Below are positions 7,763 through 8,863 of a DNA stretch of 8,863 nucleotides, piece by piece (within the stretch, counting starts at the first letter, position 1; every line of letters starts with the position of its first letter). Origin of the DNA: Gammaproteobacteria bacterium (GTDB lineage: Bacteria; Pseudomonadota; Gammaproteobacteria; UBA12402); the NCBI GenBank assembly GCA_028282395.1, contig JANQHY010000188.1, positions 1-8,863 of the forward strand. Reading direction: 5' to 3'. The translations under genes and the position numbers were made by a program. The notes under the pieces were generated by a model. It did not search any database, was not told the origin of the DNA, and was given only the letters and a program-made list of their open reading frames with translations.

Positions 7763-8863
7763 ATGTTCATGAAAACTCAAAATGTAATTAATTTTTTAAT
7801 TAAATTTGTCTTTATCTGCTATTTCGCGACTGTATTTTTTGTTCCATCCTGGGGCAGTATAATTCAAAAACATAATTTTAATAATTCGTGGAAACCGCTA
7901 CCAAGTAAAATATCTAGATATCGAGAAGCCGATATATCAAATTTACTTTACTTAAGGCCAATTTTATACGTTGGAACGAAGAACAATGGTGTGTATATCG
8001 ATCAATCACTTGAAAGTCGTGGCACAGATATGCTGACTGCAATGAATGGTCAATTACCCAATCATGCTCATATTCTTGCATTGACTCATGATTCTGATGG
8101 AAATATCTATGCTGAAATGGAGCAGAACATACATTCTGGTATGGGGAGAAGTATGGTCTTGGCTAATGGTCCGAATAGTAATTGGTATCCTATTAATAAC
8201 GGATTGAATGCGCTTAGTATTAAAACATTGATAGATTTTCATGGCATACTATACACGGCGATTAATGGTATCGGGGTTTTAAAAAGCCAAGACTATGGAC
8301 ATCATTGGATAATAGTGCCATTACCTCAAAACAGGAAAGACGTTGAAAACATTTTTAGAAATGGTAATTCTATATTTGTTAAGACGTTAAAGTCTGGAAT
8401 TGTTTATCAACTTGCCAATGGTTATTTACCTTGGAAAATGATTCATGTTCAATTTAGGGGAACGCCGAAGCTACTTTCAGTTGGAAACACATATTATATC
8501 TCTGCTAGTTATCCTATGTTTCCAAATCAGGGGGTTTTGAAAAGCAATGATGATGGAAAAAGCTGGCAACCGTTTAATACTGGATTACCTTCCAGTAAGG
8601 CCCATGGTAGACAATACCCTACGTTTTTAACAAAAAAAATGTTTAGTAAGTATGGGTATATTTATCTCGTATTAGGCGATGGTTCTATTTATCGTATTTC
8701 GCCTAATGCAACAGTATGGGAACAGGTAAGTCCGAAACTTCCTGAAAATAATGTTATTGTACGTAGTGTCATGTGTTTTTCTGATAGCATTTACATGCTT
8801 ACGGCACATAATAGTATTTATATCTATAGCCTAATACGCAAAGCCCTACGCAAAATGGTAATT
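7763..8863 (+). CDS. Secreted beta-propeller-like protein with Asp-box (BNR) repeats, 3' end outside window
   Basis: An open frame of 367 codons without a stop runs to the window edge, so the gene is partial. The ATG at 7763 has AGGAG 9 nt upstream; an ATG two codons later is possible but less well placed. Residues 1-30 form a classic export signal: Lys4 and Lys14, then a hydrophobic run (FVFICYFATVFFVP) and a likely cleavage site near SWGS. The rest repeats a propeller-blade pattern, with short beta strands such as ILYVGTKNNGVYI, ILYTAINGIGVLKS and YYISASYP. Two Asp-box motifs fit S-x-D-x-G-x-x-W: SQDYGHHW (175-182) and SNDDGKSW (261-268). Such motifs occur in sialidases, photosystem assembly factor Ycf48 and many secreted binding proteins; the catalytic arginines of a sialidase could not be placed, so an enzymatic name is not justified. 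Binding to sugars or proteins at the cell surface or outside the cell is inferred. Its divergent neighbour is frmA. Confidence 0.8.
   Translation, partial: MFMKTQNVINFLIKFVFICYFATVFFVPSWGSIIQKHNFNNSWKPLPSKISRYREADISNLLYLRPILYVGTKNNGVYIDQSLESRGTDMLTAMNGQLPNHAHILALTHDSDGNIYAEMEQNIHSGMGRSMVLANGPNSNWYPINNGLNALSIKTLIDFHGILYTAINGIGVLKSQDYGHHWIIVPLPQNRKDVENIFRNGNSIFVKTLKSGIVYQLANGYLPWKMIHVQFRGTPKLLSVGNTYYISASYPMFPNQGVLKSNDDGKSWQPFNTGLPSSKAHGRQYPTFLTKKMFSKYGYIYLVLGDGSIYRISPNATVWEQVSPKLPENNVIVRSVMCFSDSIYMLTAHNSIYIYSLIRKALRKMVI

Noticed and set aside
8054..8242. Minus-strand open frame of 62 codons
   Set aside because: Antisense to the signal-peptide-bearing propeller gene, which has better coding evidence.

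Overview
The window looks like a chromosomal piece of a gammaproteobacterium, most likely a Legionellales-type, host-associated organism. This rests on moderate GC, glutathione-dependent formaldehyde genes of the proteobacterial type, and two genes for effector-like proteins (tandem helical repeats, a glycine-zipper membrane hairpin, an acidic Ser/Thr-rich linker). The taxonomic call is inference from protein style and was not checked by any search.

Layout, left to right. Positions 1-88 are a GC-rich stretch with a perfect 10-bp hairpin and no match to its neighbour; here an aspartate 4-decarboxylase gene (aspD, minus strand, 89-910) is cut off at about half length. Just upstream in the same operon is an aspartate:alanine antiporter gene (aspT, 922-2616), broken by one in-frame TAA. 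Positions 2623-2778 hold a palindrome and a short sequence resembling an insertion-sequence end. Next come two minus-strand genes of unknown function: 2779-4029, a protein with five contiguous 27-residue repeats and a C-terminal glycine-zipper membrane region, and 4160-5300, a frameshifted gene for an acidic, Ser-rich protein with a structured C-terminal domain. Positions 5495-7459 (minus) carry an intact two-gene formaldehyde detoxification operon, frmA then fghA. A 303-bp divergent intergenic region follows, with an 8-bp self-complementary -10 element usable in both directions and a hairpin in the frmA leader. Finally a plus-strand gene from 7763 runs off the right edge, encoding a secreted beta-propeller-like protein with two Asp-box motifs.

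How the genes work together. AspT and AspD would exchange aspartate for alanine and decarboxylate aspartate, generating proton-motive force and acid tolerance; both copies here look dead, so the operon seems to be decaying. FrmA oxidises the glutathione-formaldehyde adduct and FghA hydrolyses the resulting S-formylglutathione to formate. The two unknown genes between these metabolic operons look like accessory cargo, and one of them is also decaying. Three damaged genes in 5.3 kb, against an intact frm operon, suggest ongoing genome reduction or strain-specific loss. Sequencing error could also explain the nonsense codon and the frameshift.
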